Source: CAYPEK01 sp964409645 (GTDB taxonomy: Bacteria; UBP15; UBA6099). Taken from it: DNA of 32,180 bases. The position numbers and the translations under genes are program-made. Below the pieces are notes generated by a model. The model searched no databases. It had not been told where the DNA came from and saw nothing but the letters and a program-made list of their open reading frames with translations. Below, in pieces: positions 8,833 through 17,014 of this stretch. Position 1 is the stretch's first letter; each line of letters begins with the position of its first letter. The DNA lies in the NCBI GenBank assembly GCA_964409645.1, contig CAYPEK010000044.1:1-32180 (forward strand), in the 5' to 3' direction.

Positions 8833-8981
8833 AGATCACCATTTATTGGAGAGTTTTAAAAACATAAAATTAAAATCAGACAAAATTCTATATTTTTAAA
8901 TGGATTTTTTCCAGAGGTTCACGAATTTTCCACCCGCCGGGCGGTGTTACGTCGGGATAAACAGCTCTAATATCATGCTTT

Positions 8982-11192
8982 TCACTCCTCGTTTTCCTCG
9001 GAATCGCTTTCTCCGGACTCTGCTTCGATCTCACTAACGATTTTTTTAAAGGAATCTTCTCCAATCTCTTCGATTATTTTTCCAATATTATTGCCGACTA
9101 TATTTTTATGCGGTGAGCCTAATTCATCAAAAATATTGAAACTGATAATAAGATAATTTATGGCTTCTTTTGTTTTACCTGTTTCAAATAAGCAATTACC
9201 CATTTGTCCGAGAGAACCCGCAATTCCGCTTTTATCTCCTATGCTTTCAGCTATCTTCAGGCTCCATTCGTAATTCTTCATAGCTTCTTCATATTTGTCT
9301 TGATCTTGATATATCATTCCGACTTGATGCAGTGTAATTGCAATTCCACTTTTATCTCCTAAACTCTCTTTTATCTTCATACTCCGTTCATAATTCTTCA
9401 TCGCTTCTTCGTAGTTGCCTTGATATTGATTTATCATGCCGATCTGATGAAGTGATTTTGCAATTCCGCTTTTATCTCCAAGGCTTTCATTTATTTTCAT
9501 ACTCCGTTCATAATTCTTCATCGCTTCTTCATAGTTCCCTTGATTTTGATATATCATGCCAATTTCATGGAGTGAGTATGCAATTCCCCTTTGGTTTCCA
9601 AAGCTTTCAGCTATCTTCATACTCCGTTCATAATTCTTCATTGCTTCTTCATAGTTCCCTTGATTTTTATATATCATGCCAATTTGCCCGAGTGTATTTG
9701 CGATCACTCTTCTATCTCCAAGGCTTTCATTTATTTTCATACTCCGTTCATAATTCTTCATCGCTTCTTCATAGTTCCCTTGATTTTGATATATCATGCC
9801 AATTTCATGGAGTGAGTATGCAATTCCGCTTTTATCTCCAAGGCTTTCAGCAATCTTCATGCTTCGTTCGTAATTTTTCATTGCTTCTTTGTAGTTGCCT
9901 TGACCTTGATATATCATGCCGATTTGCCCGAGTGTATTTGCGATCTCTCTTCTATTTTCAAGGCTTTCAGCAATCTCAAGACTGCGTCCATAATACTTCA
10001 TTGCTTCTTTATAGTTGCCCTGATCTTGATATATCATGCCGATTTGATGTAGTGAGCTTGAAATTCCGCTTTCATCTCCAATTTGTTCCATCACATTTAA
10101 GCTTTGCTGAAAACTATTCATAGCATAACCATGTTCACCTTGGGCAAAATGAATTATCCCCATATTATGGATTGCCCCTGCTTTTATGCTGCCTTTTGTC
10201 GTTTGAATTGTATCATTCAATAATTCTTTTATTTTATTTAAATATCCCCATCGAAAATATATTTCACTTAAATCAATTACCAACTTTCCTGCTTTCTCGA
10301 ATTCTCCGGATTCAAAATAATAATCCCTTGCTAACAGAAGGTCATTTGCGTCTTTTGTTTTGTTTTTACAGTATTCATAAAAAAAATCCGCGGCCTGAAT
10401 GAGGAGCGATTTATGCTCTCCATCAACTCCGATTTTAATTATCCCCGGGTCTTTTCTAAATTTCTTTTCCGCAAATTCGCGTACAAGCGTGTGCATCGAA
10501 TAAATTTTTTCATCGTCGAGATCCCGAACGCTGAGAAGCCCTTTCTCAACAAGTTCTCTCAATTCTGAATCAATATTCTTCCCTTCAAACAAGTGAGTCA
10601 ACGCCTCATAAGGAACCGGCGTTTTGTATATCCATATCTTCATCAGGACCCGTTGTGCGCTTGTGGAAAGCAAATCGTAAATGCTCAAAAGCAACGTAAA
10701 ATCCATCATCTCACGATTTATATCCCGCAGACGTTCGAGAACTTCGCCGACCGGTTTCCCCTCCGCGACTCTCGAAAATTTATCGATTGTGAACGGATGT
10801 CCGCCGATAGCTGCCAGAACAGCTTTTTTCATTCCGAACGATTCGTTTTTCAGAGAAGCCATGCGATCCATCAGTCTCAGGGCATCAGGCGGATCCATTT
10901 CTCCCAAAGGCAGTCGAAATATACTGCTTGTGAGTCGCCCTTCAAGAGGGTCAAAAACATATCTTGTCGTGATTATTATCTTGGAGCCGGTTTGCAGAGA
11001 ACCGAGCAGTTGATTGAAGAACTTCCGGAGAGATTCATCCGCGATTGCATTGAAGTCCGTATTCAGAATCGACTCGCAGTTATCGAAGACGATCAGTATC
11101 TTTTTCCGTTTTAGTATCTGAATGAGAATATTCGTTTTCATCTCCGGGTCCGCACCCGAGTAACAGGCCGCGTTGAAATCTTCGTTTCCGCA
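8982..11192 (-). CDS. CHAT-NB-ARC-TPR protein, C-terminal part (rest of NB-ARC, then TPR repeats)
   Basis: This is the downstream part of the gene whose first half lies at 11203-12571; the N gap cuts it inside the NB-ARC domain. About 736 residues are visible. Walker B is KKILIVFDNCE, followed by the sensor strand KIIITTRY, the GxP-like motif GGHPFTI, a winged-helix region, and MHTLVREFAEKKF, which matches the MHD motif with T for D. Then follow nine 40-residue TPR units of the kinesin-light-chain type and an acidic tail rich in Glu and Ser. In STAND proteins the repeats sense a ligand and the ATPase oligomerises to activate the effector. The DNA is visibly AT-rich compared with neighbours. 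The frame differs from the first half only because the gap length is a placeholder. Confidence 0.85.
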   Translation of the reverse strand, partial: CGNEDFNAACYSGADPEMKTNILIQILKRKKILIVFDNCESILNTDFNAIADESLRKFFNQLLGSLQTGSKIIITTRYVFDPLEGRLTSSIFRLPLGEMDPPDALRLMDRMASLKNESFGMKKAVLAAIGGHPFTIDKFSRVAEGKPVGEVLERLRDINREMMDFTLLLSIYDLLSTSAQRVLMKIWIYKTPVPYEALTHLFEGKNIDSELRELVEKGLLSVRDLDDEKIYSMHTLVREFAEKKFRKDPGIIKIGVDGEHKSLLIQAADFFYEYCKNKTKDANDLLLARDYYFESGEFEKAGKLVIDLSEIYFRWGYLNKIKELLNDTIQTTKGSIKAGAIHNMGIIHFAQGEHGYAMNSFQQSLNVMEQIGDESGISSSLHQIGMIYQDQGNYKEAMKYYGRSLEIAESLENRREIANTLGQIGMIYQGQGNYKEAMKNYERSMKIAESLGDKSGIAYSLHEIGMIYQNQGNYEEAMKNYERSMKINESLGDRRVIANTLGQIGMIYKNQGNYEEAMKNYERSMKIAESFGNQRGIAYSLHEIGMIYQNQGNYEEAMKNYERSMKINESLGDKSGIAKSLHQIGMINQYQGNYEEAMKNYERSMKIKESLGDKSGIAITLHQVGMIYQDQDKYEEAMKNYEWSLKIAESIGDKSGIAGSLGQMGNCLFETGKTKEAINYLIISFNIFDELGSPHKNIVGNNIGKIIEEIGEDSFKKIVSEIEAESGESDSEENEE
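9201..10160 (-). repeat. Tandem 120-base repeats (eight TPR units of 40 residues)
   Basis: Eight consecutive 120-base units encode TPRs beginning GMIYQNQGNYEEAMKNY or close variants; a ninth, degenerate unit follows at about 9081-9200. The inner units (9321-9920) are nearly identical. There is also a higher-order 240-base period: 9473-9587 and 9713-9827 are identical over 115 bases. This points to recent duplication or gene conversion within the array. Confidence 0.95.
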
Positions 11193-11202
11193 NNNNNNNN
11201 NN
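11193..11202. other. Assembly gap of 10 N inside the CHAT-NB-ARC-TPR gene
   Basis: Ten undetermined bases lie between the Walker A side and the Walker B side of the NB-ARC domain. The two flanking reading frames do not match across exactly ten bases, so the true gap length differs and some residues are missing. Confidence 0.95.
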
Positions 11203-12571
11203 TAAACGCATGAAACATTTGCGGAAGGTTCGTGTTTATTGAGCATTGGTATCCGAAGATACCGTCGGGGAATGAATTACGGAGTTTGCGTGCAGCTTTG
11301 ACCGCGAGAACAGTTTTGCCGAGCCCACCGAATCCATGAATCATTACGGCGGTTCGATTGTTGCGAATAAGCTCTGTCTTTATCTGGCGAAGCTCCCGGC
11401 GGCGGCCTATAAATCCCGTGTCGAGGCCCGGCAAAGGCAGATATTCCGGCGGAGCCGGTCTCAGTTCCGGCGGCGGCGCGGTGGGATCAAGTCTTAGCGG
11501 ATTCGGATCGGCTGAATATAGCGCAGGTATCGCGAAATCGCCTCTGTCCCGGCCGGCTGAAAACAGAAGTTGCTTGCGCGCCCCTGCGACAGCCGTCGCA
11601 AGCGGCACACCTTTCGCTATCCCGCCGTAAAGCGCTTCCGCAAACTCCGTGGCATAATCGTCGCGAACGGATGTGCGCATCGCCAGAACCGACGGTACTT
11701 TATGTTCCAGCAGCCGGGCTGCGAATTCGGGGAATCCTTGTGCACGCGATTCGTGCGCGGTGTGGCAACCGCTCAGAAAAACCATCCGCATCGACGGCTG
11801 ATCTCCGAGCAATGCCGCGAGATCGGAAGGCGAAACAAGATTCTCTTTTCCTTCCTTATCCTCCATCAATAAATAGCTCGTATCCTTATCCGAATAATAA
11901 GTTCCATGGCCGGAATAATGAAGGATGTTATATTTCTTTCGAGTCAGTTCTTCCCTTATTTCTCCCAAAGAAGCCTCTTCAATGAAATCAAGTTCAACCA
12001 ACCCTTTCAGGATCAACGGATCAAAAGCCCTCTGAATACAATGTTCTTCTTCTTCGATATCGAGCCTGTTGCTTTCGGGAAGGTCTATCGGGTTGGAAAT
12101 GACCGCAAGCACGTTCAGCGGCGGCTGGAGAAGAGGCAGAATTCTCTCCTCGGTTTTATCCGTTCTCCTCACGATCGAAGTATTTGTAAAAATCGACAGG
12201 AAGTCGCGGCCGTCATGCATCATTTCCCACGGAAGCCCCGAAAGTTTAGGGGAAGCAATCGTCAAAAAGAGAGTCATCGACTCACCGGTTGATTCCGCTT
12301 TTCTTCTCCTTTCGGCAAGCACGTCGCCGTCTCCCTCCACAAAAAGTTTCTGGTATAGCATACCTCCAATTTCTGTGAGCAGCGCTTCTGTAAAATCCAT
12401 TTCTCCCGACTCGAATGCAACAATAAACCTGACAAGTTCAGGCGTATCGAATCTCAACGAGAACTCCGCCTCTCTCAGGACGGTACCGTTTTCTGATATG
12501 CGAACTGTGTATCTTCCGGGTTCTCCGTTATCGCTAAGATGAATATGCAAAGCCGCATTTTTTGTATCCAT
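11203..12571 (-). CDS. CHAT-NB-ARC-TPR protein, N-terminal part (CHAT protease and Walker A)
   Basis: This is the first part of the gene continued at 8982-11192. I chose the ATG at 12571 (MDTKNAALHI) because GAGGG lies a few bases upstream; an ATG 14 codons earlier lacks one. About 456 residues are visible. Residues about 100-355 are a CHAT (caspase-HetF-associated) peptidase domain, with H222 in HYSGHG and C269 in FLSGCHTA as the expected catalytic pair. The conserved LPWEMMHD segment lies at 113-120. A Pro-rich linker (362-382) leads to NB-ARC: FIGRRREL at 387-394 and the P-loop GFGGLGKT at 413-420. CHAT fused to NB-ARC and repeats is a STAND/NLR-like layout linked to programmed death or defence. 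The trigger and substrate are unknown. Confidence 0.88.
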
Positions 12572-12730
12572 GGTTCCCTCTGAAAAATCGATATTTGAAT
12601 CAATATAAAACAAAAATCCGCTTCTGTGGCGCTTTTAAATATATTTATTGTTTGTTAATCTGGAAAATTGATCGCTTCAGCAACAACAAAAAAGCAGCCA
12701 CATATATCAAAATGGCCAAAATACTATCTT

Positions 12731-13720
12731 TTACATCTTCGACGATTCTTTGCGGAATGTTTCGAGTTTTTCTATGAGCGCCGGGTCGATGCGGTATATC
12801 TCTTTGCGGGTGTCGTTTCTGACGTACACGCCGCCGTTCATGTTCGCGCCGAATTCGAGCCGCAACGGCGCTTTCTTCGTGAATCTGATCTCCAACAGGT
12901 ACGCCGGGTCGGCCAAACCGTAAACGGCGGGATCGGCCGCCGGGCTGTCCACGAACTCCGCCACCTGCATGAAATCCACCTCGCTCAACAGTCCGTCCAT
13001 CGCCGATTCGCAGTCAGCCGTCTTTCTGTTGCCGAAATGCCACTCAGGCAGCGGTTTCTTCTTCTTTCCCTTTTCCGTCGCGGATTCCTTGCCGCCGCCG
13101 ATCCGCTTCTCGCAGATCGACCCGCGCCCTCCGGCCGTCACCGACACCGCCCTGATCTCGCTCCGGCGGATGTTGTCGATAACACTCCGGTCGCGCAGTT
13201 CGTTCACTGTCTTCCTGAACGGCGCGACGTTTACTTCGTCCACGATGTATATGGCCGTGTCGCCCGCGCGCTTTACGTATGTCGCGTCGCCGAAAGGCGA
13301 CTTTCCGCCGACCTCGATCTCCGCGATTGTCTTCCGGCCGTCGGACGCTTCTACCCGGCACGCCGGTTTGTCGAGTCCGTAATCCGAAAGCCTGATCTTT
13401 TTGTCGTCGATCTTAGTTTTCGCGCGCATATACGAAATCGAGTCGGTTATCGACTCCATCGCGATCATGTCGCCACGTGTCCGGACGGGCGACGACATCC
13501 CCCACAGCCCGTCACTCTTCTTCCGCATCACGATCTTTCCGTCGGCGCATTCGAGTTCCACCCGCGCGATGGACGACGGCTTCAGCTTCAGGACGACCGG
13601 CAGTTTTGTTTCGTCAGCCTTTTCCTTTGCCGTCGGCCCGACTTCATAGCTCCGCACGTAAAACAACAGCCCCGCGAAAACAACCGCGAGCACTATCAGC
13701 ACCGCCATGCGTTTCGTCAT
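12731..13720 (-). CDS. DUF4340 protein of the Gld-like ABC operon
   Basis: This encodes 329 residues. The start at 13720 overlaps the stop of the GldG-like gene by four bases (ATGA), which favours it over an ATG six codons upstream. An N-terminal transmembrane helix (about residues 4-22) is followed by a soluble, beta-rich extracytoplasmic part. The pattern SDYGLDKPACRVEASDG, repeated later as AVYGLADPAYLLEI, is typical of DUF4340. The family's function is not known, but it is regularly encoded after GldG-like genes. Here it ends the four-gene operon, so it probably works with the transporter. Confidence 0.8.
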   Translation of the reverse strand: MTKRMAVLIVLAVVFAGLLFYVRSYEVGPTAKEKADETKLPVVLKLKPSSIARVELECADGKIVMRKKSDGLWGMSSPVRTRGDMIAMESITDSISYMRAKTKIDDKKIRLSDYGLDKPACRVEASDGRKTIAEIEVGGKSPFGDATYVKRAGDTAIYIVDEVNVAPFRKTVNELRDRSVIDNIRRSEIRAVSVTAGGRGSICEKRIGGGKESATEKGKKKKPLPEWHFGNRKTADCESAMDGLLSEVDFMQVAEFVDSPAADPAVYGLADPAYLLEIRFTKKAPLRLEFGANMNGGVYVRNDTRKEIYRIDPALIEKLETFRKESSKM

Positions 13721-15150
13721 AATGACCGCCTCTTCCACCAGATCACGCCGCCGAGCATGACAATCAGCACCGGCACAACGAAAGTGAAAACCGTAAACAG
13801 CAGTATCTTCTGCGGTCCGGTGATATTGAGCGGCCTCGCGTCATTCGGCGCGGGACGTATCGAAATCAGCTTCTCCTCGCCGGCAAGCCAGTTGATTGAG
13901 TTGACAAACAGGTCCGCGTTTCCGGCCGCACCCGCGAGCAGTTTCGCTATGCCGCCCGTCATCACGTTCGACGCGAAATCCGCGTCGCCGATCACGACGA
14001 GCCGCGACTCCGCGCCCAGCGTGCCGCCGCCGCGCGTCGCCACAACCGCCAGCGACACCGGCCCTTTAACATCCGCGCCGTCCATCTTCGGCGTCTCGGT
14101 CTTGAGGTCGGTTTCCGCCCAACTGTTAGGCGACGTCCTGAGCAGCGACGCAACGAACACGCCCGGCTGCCGTTTTGCCGGATCCTCGCTCACGCTTCGC
14201 GCGAGCGGCAGGCTCACCGCGAGTTTCGAATCTATCAGGTCCTTCGTTATGTCGTGATACATTATCTCAGGCACCGGCGAAATCGGTTCGCCGTTGAAAT
14301 TGCTGCCGGTGTCGATGACGATGTCGTTGCCGACGCGCACGCCCCACTCGGAGGGCAGCGATTCGAGTCCGGTGTTCTTCAGCGGGTCGAATGCGAGTAG
14401 CAGCCTGCCGCCCGCGTCGAGGTACGCCTTGAGCTGATCGTACTCCGCCTGCGATACCGGCTTTGTCGGGCCGACAACCGCCACGACGCTGCATTCCTTC
14501 GACACCGACGTCTCGGACGCGGTGACAATCGGCTTCACATTGTAGTTCTCGCCCCTGATGATACGGGCGACTTCGCCGTAATCCGCCTCGGCCATGCCGT
14601 CAATGTTCCGCTCGCCATGACCCTGCACGAAGCAGATCGTTTTCGTCCGGCCCGCCGTCACGGATATTATCGCGTTCGTCACCGCCTGTTCGCCGATGAA
14701 CTCCGGCGCGGGCTGCTGGTCCGGCGGCGCGTATGGATTTTCGTAATTGAATTTGAAGAGGTCTTCGAGACCGAGCACCTTCCGGCTGTTGCCGCCGATC
14801 ACCACAAGCCCGTACTGCGTCGCGTCGTATCTCTTCGCCTCGGCCGGTTTCATCTGTGGGTCCACCAGCCTGAACGAGATGTATTTCGAGCGCCGCTCGT
14901 ACTCCTGCATCAGGTCTTTCAACTGCACCTCGGCGGGCGACCCCTTTTCGAGAAGCCCCACCACCTCGACTTTTTTGTTCAGACTGCCCAGAATTTTGAG
15001 CGTCTTAACCGAAAGCGAGTGCGTCTTGTTCGCCGTGAAGTCGCGGCGCATCGGATGCCGCTGTGCGATGTAATACAGCACGCACACGATGCCTACGACG
15101 AGGACGACGGTGATTACTGTGTTCATTATGAGCGCAATTTTTCTTTTCAT
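13717..15150 (-). CDS. GldG-like ABC transporter auxiliary protein
   Basis: This encodes 477 residues from the ATG at 15150, 14 bases after the permease stop. The open frame extends further upstream, but that part only shadows the permease gene. A transmembrane helix lies at about 7-29. A large extracytoplasmic domain follows, with the family motif FVQGHGERN and a GATase-like core (YDQLKAYLDAGGRLLLAFDP). A second transmembrane helix near the C-terminus ends in WWKRRSL. This is the layout of the ABC_transp_aux/GldG family. In Bacteroidetes GldA, GldF and GldG affect gliding, but homologues occur widely in non-gliding bacteria, so gliding should not be assumed. Confidence 0.85.
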   Translation of the reverse strand: MKRKIALIMNTVITVVLVVGIVCVLYYIAQRHPMRRDFTANKTHSLSVKTLKILGSLNKKVEVVGLLEKGSPAEVQLKDLMQEYERRSKYISFRLVDPQMKPAEAKRYDATQYGLVVIGGNSRKVLGLEDLFKFNYENPYAPPDQQPAPEFIGEQAVTNAIISVTAGRTKTICFVQGHGERNIDGMAEADYGEVARIIRGENYNVKPIVTASETSVSKECSVVAVVGPTKPVSQAEYDQLKAYLDAGGRLLLAFDPLKNTGLESLPSEWGVRVGNDIVIDTGSNFNGEPISPVPEIMYHDITKDLIDSKLAVSLPLARSVSEDPAKRQPGVFVASLLRTSPNSWAETDLKTETPKMDGADVKGPVSLAVVATRGGGTLGAESRLVVIGDADFASNVMTGGIAKLLAGAAGNADLFVNSINWLAGEEKLISIRPAPNDARPLNITGPQKILLFTVFTFVVPVLIVMLGGVIWWKRRSL

Positions 15151-15164
15151 ATCAGCCGCCCCCC

Positions 15165-15866
15165 TCACCACCGCGACGCGTCCAGCCGCCTCACCGTGAA
15201 GAACAGGAAGAGGAAGATGAACACCCCGTAGTAAATTATGTGCGTCGAGTCGATGACGCCCTTCTCGAAATCGATGTAATGGTTGATGAGGCTGATCGTT
15301 TCGAGCACCTTGCCCGCCGCCGCGCCGGAGAAGACCGTCGTGAGTTGCTCGACGGCAATGAAAAACAGCATCGCCGCGAACGTGATCACCGCCGCCACGA
15401 TCTGGTTCTTCGTCAGCGACGACATGAACACGCCAACCGCCGCGAACGAGCCCGCAAGCAGCACCATACCCGCGTAGCCGGTCAGGATCGGCCCCCAGTC
15501 GGGTTTGCCGTACCGCACGATTATGTAGAGGTACTCGCCTGACAGGCATATCATCGCCGCGAGCAGCGCCATCACCGCGAGGTATTTGCCGATCACGATC
15601 TGCGTCAGCGTCAGCGGCGACGTCATCAGCAGCTCGTCGGTACCCGACCGCAGCTCCTCTGCGAACGTCCGCATCGTAAGCAGCGGCATCACGAAAATAA
15701 ACAGCGTCGCCATGAACCCGAACGCGTCACGCATCGACGCGTCCTGCATGTTCGCAACGACGAAGAATGAGTTCAGCCCGGTGAAAATCGCGATCACCAC
15801 ATACGCGAGCGGCGACACGAACATCGAGCGCAGGTCCTTTTTCATTATGAAGTAAATGTTACTCAT
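15165..15866 (-). CDS. ABC-2 type permease, GldF-like
   Basis: This encodes 233 residues with about six transmembrane helices and little else. The segment MPLLTMRTFAEELRSGTDELLMTSPLT is characteristic of GldF/NosY-like ABC-2 permeases (E-E-x-R-x-G-T-x-E-L-L). It overlaps the ATPase gene by eight bases and precedes the GldG-like gene by 14, so the three are almost certainly co-translated. It would form the membrane channel with the ATPase at 15859-16812. The substrate is unknown. Confidence 0.88.
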   Translation of the reverse strand: MSNIYFIMKKDLRSMFVSPLAYVVIAIFTGLNSFFVVANMQDASMRDAFGFMATLFIFVMPLLTMRTFAEELRSGTDELLMTSPLTLTQIVIGKYLAVMALLAAMICLSGEYLYIIVRYGKPDWGPILTGYAGMVLLAGSFAAVGVFMSSLTKNQIVAAVITFAAMLFFIAVEQLTTVFSGAAAGKVLETISLINHYIDFEKGVIDSTHIIYYGVFIFLFLFFTVRRLDASRW

Positions 15867-16812
15867 CGGAGGCCACCTCCTCCTCGCGCGTCAGCCGGAG
15901 GAAGACATCCTCAAGACTCATCGCCTCGCGCGAAAGTTCGAGCAGCGTCCAGTTGTTCGCAACGATTTTCCGGAAGACATCACCGCGTATGTCCGCGCCG
16001 CGCCGGTACGCCATCGATGCCTTGAGCGACGTGCCGCGCGTCTCGACATCCGTCACCGACTCCACGTTGCCCACCTCGGCGAGCGCCTTGTGTATCTGCT
16101 CCGGCGCCGCGCCCGCAACCTCGACCGTCAGCCTGTCGCCGCCCTGCACCCGCCGTTTCAGTTCCTCCTGCGTGTCCACCGCAACCACGTGTCCCTCGTT
16201 CAGGATCACTATGCGGTCGCACGTTGCGCTGACCTCGGGGAGAATGTGCGAGCTGAGTAGAATCGTGTGCTCTTTGGCAAGCTCGCGGATCAGGTTGCGG
16301 ATATCGATTATCTGTTTCGGGTCGAGCCCGACCGTCGGCTCGTCGAGAATGAGCACGTCCGGGTTGTGGACGAGCGCCTGCGCCAGCCCGGTGCGCTGCT
16401 TGTAGCCTTTGGATATGTTGCCGATCAGCCTGTTCGCCACGTCGCCGAGACCTGTCTTTTCGACAGCGTCGTCAACGCGTGCGCGCCGGTCGCGGCCCGC
16501 CACGCCCTTGATCTCCGCCGCGAAATGCAGGTAGTCCCTCACCGTCATTTCTGGATACAGCGGCGGGTTTTCGGGCAGGTAGCCCATCCGGCGCTTGAAA
16601 GGCACCGGATTGTCCGCGATAGTCAGTCCTTCGAGCCGCACCGAGCCGGACGTCGCGGGCAGATAGCCCGTCATAATCCGCATCAGCGTCGTTTTCCCGG
16701 CAGCGTTCGGCCCGAGCAGTCCCAGCGCCTCGTTTTTGCCGATGCTGAACGATACGTCGCCGACCGCCCGGAGGCTGCCGTAATTTTTCGTTACCCCTTC
16801 CACCTCTATCAT
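15859..16812 (-). CDS. ABC transporter ATP-binding protein, GldA-like
   Basis: This encodes 317 residues. It has Walker A GPNAAGKTT, the signature ISKGYKQR (the GldA/CcmA-type variant of LSGGQ), Walker B VLILDEPTVGLDP and the H-loop SSHIL. The C-terminal extension of about 90 residues is usual for ABC-2 exporters of this type. An AGGAG RBS lies six bases before the ATG, and a good promoter lies at 16867-16894. It is the first gene of the operon with the permease, GldG-like and DUF4340 genes and supplies the energy for that complex. Confidence 0.92.
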   Translation of the reverse strand: MIEVEGVTKNYGSLRAVGDVSFSIGKNEALGLLGPNAAGKTTLMRIMTGYLPATSGSVRLEGLTIADNPVPFKRRMGYLPENPPLYPEMTVRDYLHFAAEIKGVAGRDRRARVDDAVEKTGLGDVANRLIGNISKGYKQRTGLAQALVHNPDVLILDEPTVGLDPKQIIDIRNLIRELAKEHTILLSSHILPEVSATCDRIVILNEGHVVAVDTQEELKRRVQGGDRLTVEVAGAAPEQIHKALAEVGNVESVTDVETRGTSLKASMAYRRGADIRGDVFRKIVANNWTLLELSREAMSLEDVFLRLTREEEVASDE

Positions 16813-16866
16813 AGGTGTCTCCTGTTTTCCGTTTGTTTCTCGCCTTCACTTCAAGAATAAAAACAG

Positions 16867-16894
16867 ATTATATCTTACCTTCATACCATTTCAA
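16867..16894 (-). promoter_or_regulatory. Sigma-70-type promoter of the ABC operon
   Basis: On the minus strand TTGAAA (16894-16889) and TATAAT (16872-16867) are separated by 16 bases, ending 54 bases before the ATPase start at 16812. This is the strongest housekeeping-type promoter match in the window. Confidence 0.65.
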
Positions 16895-16939
16895 ATTACA
16901 GAGAATAAAGACATGCTCCGCCGAATTATGTTCCTTTTG

Positions 16940-16968
16940 TTTAAAAATCGGTCGGAACAAAATATATT
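16940..16968 (+). promoter_or_regulatory. Candidate promoter of the VKOR gene
   Basis: TTTAAA and TATATT are separated by 17 bases and end 46 bases before the VKOR start. It is divergent from the ABC operon promoter, which fits the head-to-head gene arrangement. Confidence 0.4.
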
Positions 16969-17014
16969 ATTCAAGTGTCAGAAAAGATTGAAACCGACCG
17001 GCGAGGTACAACGA

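Noticed and set aside
7954..8859. Plus-strand open frame of 301 codons opposite the lipid kinase
   Set aside because: Shadow of the kinase gene; its composition is dominated by His, Arg and Glu with no family resemblance.
8925..8950. GC-rich inverted repeat after the CHAT gene as a terminator
   Set aside because: The arms leave almost no loop and no T run follows directly, so support is too weak.
9201..10160. Possible CRISPR or satellite array from the 120-base period
   Set aside because: The units are contiguous, keep the reading frame, and encode TPR motifs; there are no spacers.
8982..12571. Type III-E (Craspase-like) TPR-CHAT partner
   Set aside because: No cas genes or CRISPR array are in the window, and the NB-ARC domain and domain order do not fit that protein.
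12668..14257. Long plus-strand open frame of 529 codons opposite the DUF4340 and GldG-like genes
   Set aside because: It is the antisense shadow of two well-supported genes in GC-rich DNA; the protein is rich in Arg, His and Val and lacks any domain pattern.
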